DNA from: Planctomicrobium sp.
GTDB taxonomy: Bacteria > Planctomycetota > Planctomycetia > Planctomycetales > Planctomycetaceae
Assembly (NCBI GenBank): GCA_029259835.1
Contig: JAJDEL010000133.1
Coordinates: 1-7,979 of the forward strand
Length of the DNA: 7,979 nucleotides
Direction of reading: 5' to 3'
Positions 6,728-7,979 of this stretch are shown piece after piece. The first letter of the stretch is position 1, and each line of letters opens with the position of its first letter. The position numbers and the translations under genes are program-made. The notes under the pieces were generated by a model. The model searched no databases. It saw only the letters and a program-made list of their open reading frames with translations, and was not told the origin of the DNA.

Positions 6728-7972
6728 ATGAAATTTCGAATTGCGTTCTCTTTGATTTTGCTAGTCACCTTCTCTCAGTTTGCGAATGCAGATTGGAAAG
6801 AGTTTCGTGGGCCGACCGGACAGGGGCATACTCAGGCGACCGGACTACCGGTCAACTGGAGCGAAACGGAAAACATATTGTGGAAATCCAAAGTTGACGG
6901 CCTTGCGTGGTCGTCTCCAGTCGTTGTTGGCGACAAAGTTTACCTGACCACGGCTGTGAAAGGAGAAGGCGATGAGCATTCGTTTCGTCTTCTCTGCTTG
7001 CACGTTCAATATGGCAAGCTTTTGTGGGAAGAGGAAATTTTCGCACCAGTTGGTAAGCTAAAGATGCACAAGAAGAACAGTCAGGCAAGTCCGACTCCGA
7101 TCATCGATGGAGATCGAATCTACCTTCATTTTGGCCCCTACGGAACCGCCTGTTTTTCATTGGATGGCGAGGAAATTTGGAAGCAAAAATTCGAATACAG
7201 ACCTGTCCACGGGACTGGTGGCTCACCGGCAATTGCCGGGAATGTTCTTGTCATCTGTTGCGATGGTGGAGATCAGCAGTTTGTGGTCGGGCTGGATAAA
7301 GCGAACGGAGAAATTCTTTGGAAAACCGACCGCGATACCGATCCGAAGAAAGGTTTTTCGTTTTCTACACCGCTCATCATTGAAGTCGATTCGAAAACGC
7401 AAGCCGTTTGCCCAGGCAGCGATGCCGTCTTCGCGTACGACCCTCAGACTGGAAAAGAAATCTGGCGAGTTGATTACCCCGGCGGGTATTCTGTCATCCC
7501 ACGACCGATTTACGGTCAAGGTCTGGTCTTTATCTGCACCGGCTATAACAAGCCGACTCTGCTCGCAATCGATCCGACTGGGTCTGGGAATGTCACCGAG
7601 ACGCACTTGAAGTGGAAAATTGAAAAACAAATGCCCCACTCCCCTTCACCTCTGCTCGTCGGAGAAGAATTGTATGTCGTCTCTGACAAGGGGATCGGCA
7701 GTTGCATCGACGCAAAGACCGGAGAAATCCACTGGCAGGAACGCCTCGAAGGAAATTACTCTGCATCTCCGATGTTCGCGGAAGGACGCGTCTATTTCCA
7801 GGACGAAAATGGAACGACGATCATTGTTGAAGCTTCGAAGGAATACACTGAACTGGCCCGCAATTCTCTTAATGAAGATGAACGAACATTTGCCTCGTAT
7901 GCCGTTGAAGGGAATTCTCTACTCCTGAGAAGCGAGAACCACCTCTATCGCATCGGCACATCAAAGAATTGA
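6728..7972 (+). CDS. Exported PQQ-binding-like beta-propeller repeat protein
   Basis: This 414-residue protein has a Sec signal peptide (basic 'MKFR', hydrophobic core, 'ANA|DW' cleavage at about residues 22-23) and is otherwise built of beta-propeller blades. 'WKEFRGPTGQG' near the mature N-terminus and 'NILWKSKVDGLAWSSPVV' at about 55-72 are typical of planctomycete propeller proteins. Blades recur with the pattern '...SP(I/L/V)-V-G-(D/E)-x-(V/L/I)-Y-...-A-x-(T/D)-G-x-(I/L)-x-W', for example 'DKANGEILWK', 'DPQTGKEIWR' and 'DAKTGEIHWQ'. I see no separate catalytic domain, and homologues of this size are usually not true PQQ dehydrogenases. A binding or assembly-scaffold role outside the cytoplasm is likely. 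ATG 6728 is preferred over the TTG one codon earlier; only a weak purine run (AAAGAAAGAA) precedes it. The 57-nt gap after the cytochrome gene, with no terminator visible, suggests cotranscription. Confidence 0.93.
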   Translation: MKFRIAFSLILLVTFSQFANADWKEFRGPTGQGHTQATGLPVNWSETENILWKSKVDGLAWSSPVVVGDKVYLTTAVKGEGDEHSFRLLCLHVQYGKLLWEEEIFAPVGKLKMHKKNSQASPTPIIDGDRIYLHFGPYGTACFSLDGEEIWKQKFEYRPVHGTGGSPAIAGNVLVICCDGGDQQFVVGLDKANGEILWKTDRDTDPKKGFSFSTPLIIEVDSKTQAVCPGSDAVFAYDPQTGKEIWRVDYPGGYSVIPRPIYGQGLVFICTGYNKPTLLAIDPTGSGNVTETHLKWKIEKQMPHSPSPLLVGEELYVVSDKGIGSCIDAKTGEIHWQERLEGNYSASPMFAEGRVYFQDENGTTIIVEASKEYTELARNSLNEDERTFASYAVEGNSLLLRSENHLYRIGTSKN

Positions 7973-7979
7973 AAACTTG

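Noticed and set aside
6659..7972. Identical CAAAGAATTGA at the ends of the cytochrome and propeller genes
   Set aside because: It is an 11-nt match that encodes only the last two residues (Lys-Asn) and the stop of both proteins; with no flanking similarity it is most likely coincidence.

Overview
The window looks like chromosomal DNA from a planctomycete, probably of the Planctomycetaceae type. The strongest evidence is the 3557-6670 gene, which encodes a PSCyt1-DUF1549-DUF1553 protein, an architecture largely confined to Planctomycetes and a few relatives. Supporting evidence is a 'WSSPVV'-type PQQ-like propeller protein, a formylglycine-type sulfatase, and a left-edge fragment of what I recall as a planctomycete-restricted family of unknown function. 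Base composition is intermediate (about half G+C by eye). Strong Shine-Dalgarno sequences are nearly absent, which is common in this phylum. I cannot name a genus.

Layout, left to right. Positions 1-846 (+) hold the 3' part of a helical protein of unknown function whose frame is still open at the left edge. A 64-nt convergent gap follows. The exported sulfatase is at 911-2302 (-). A 201-nt gap (2303-2503) holds a strong hairpin and other dyads. A cytoplasmic monoacylglycerol-lipase-like alpha/beta hydrolase is at 2504-3370 (-). The divergent region 3371-3556 holds an inverted repeat, a tandem 7-bp repeat and promoter-like hexamers. The large exported di-heme cytochrome/DUF1549/DUF1553 protein is at 3557-6670 (+). 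After 57 nt comes the exported beta-propeller protein at 6728-7972 (+), which ends seven bases before the window does.

Two codirectional pairs diverge from the 3371-3556 region: hydrolase then sulfatase leftward, and cytochrome protein then propeller protein rightward. Three of the four complete products carry Sec signal peptides. The sulfatase would remove sulfate esters outside the cytoplasm, the cytochrome protein could bind c-type heme there, and the propeller is probably a binding or scaffold module. A link to breakdown of sulfated polymers is an inference from gene content and is not shown by the sequence. The DUF1501 gene that usually follows DUF1549/DUF1553 genes is absent here.

I found no tRNA, rRNA, CRISPR array, insertion sequence or phage gene. 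The genes are mostly ordinary for this phylum. The least explained signals are the structured leader upstream of the sulfatase and the repeats in the divergent promoter region.
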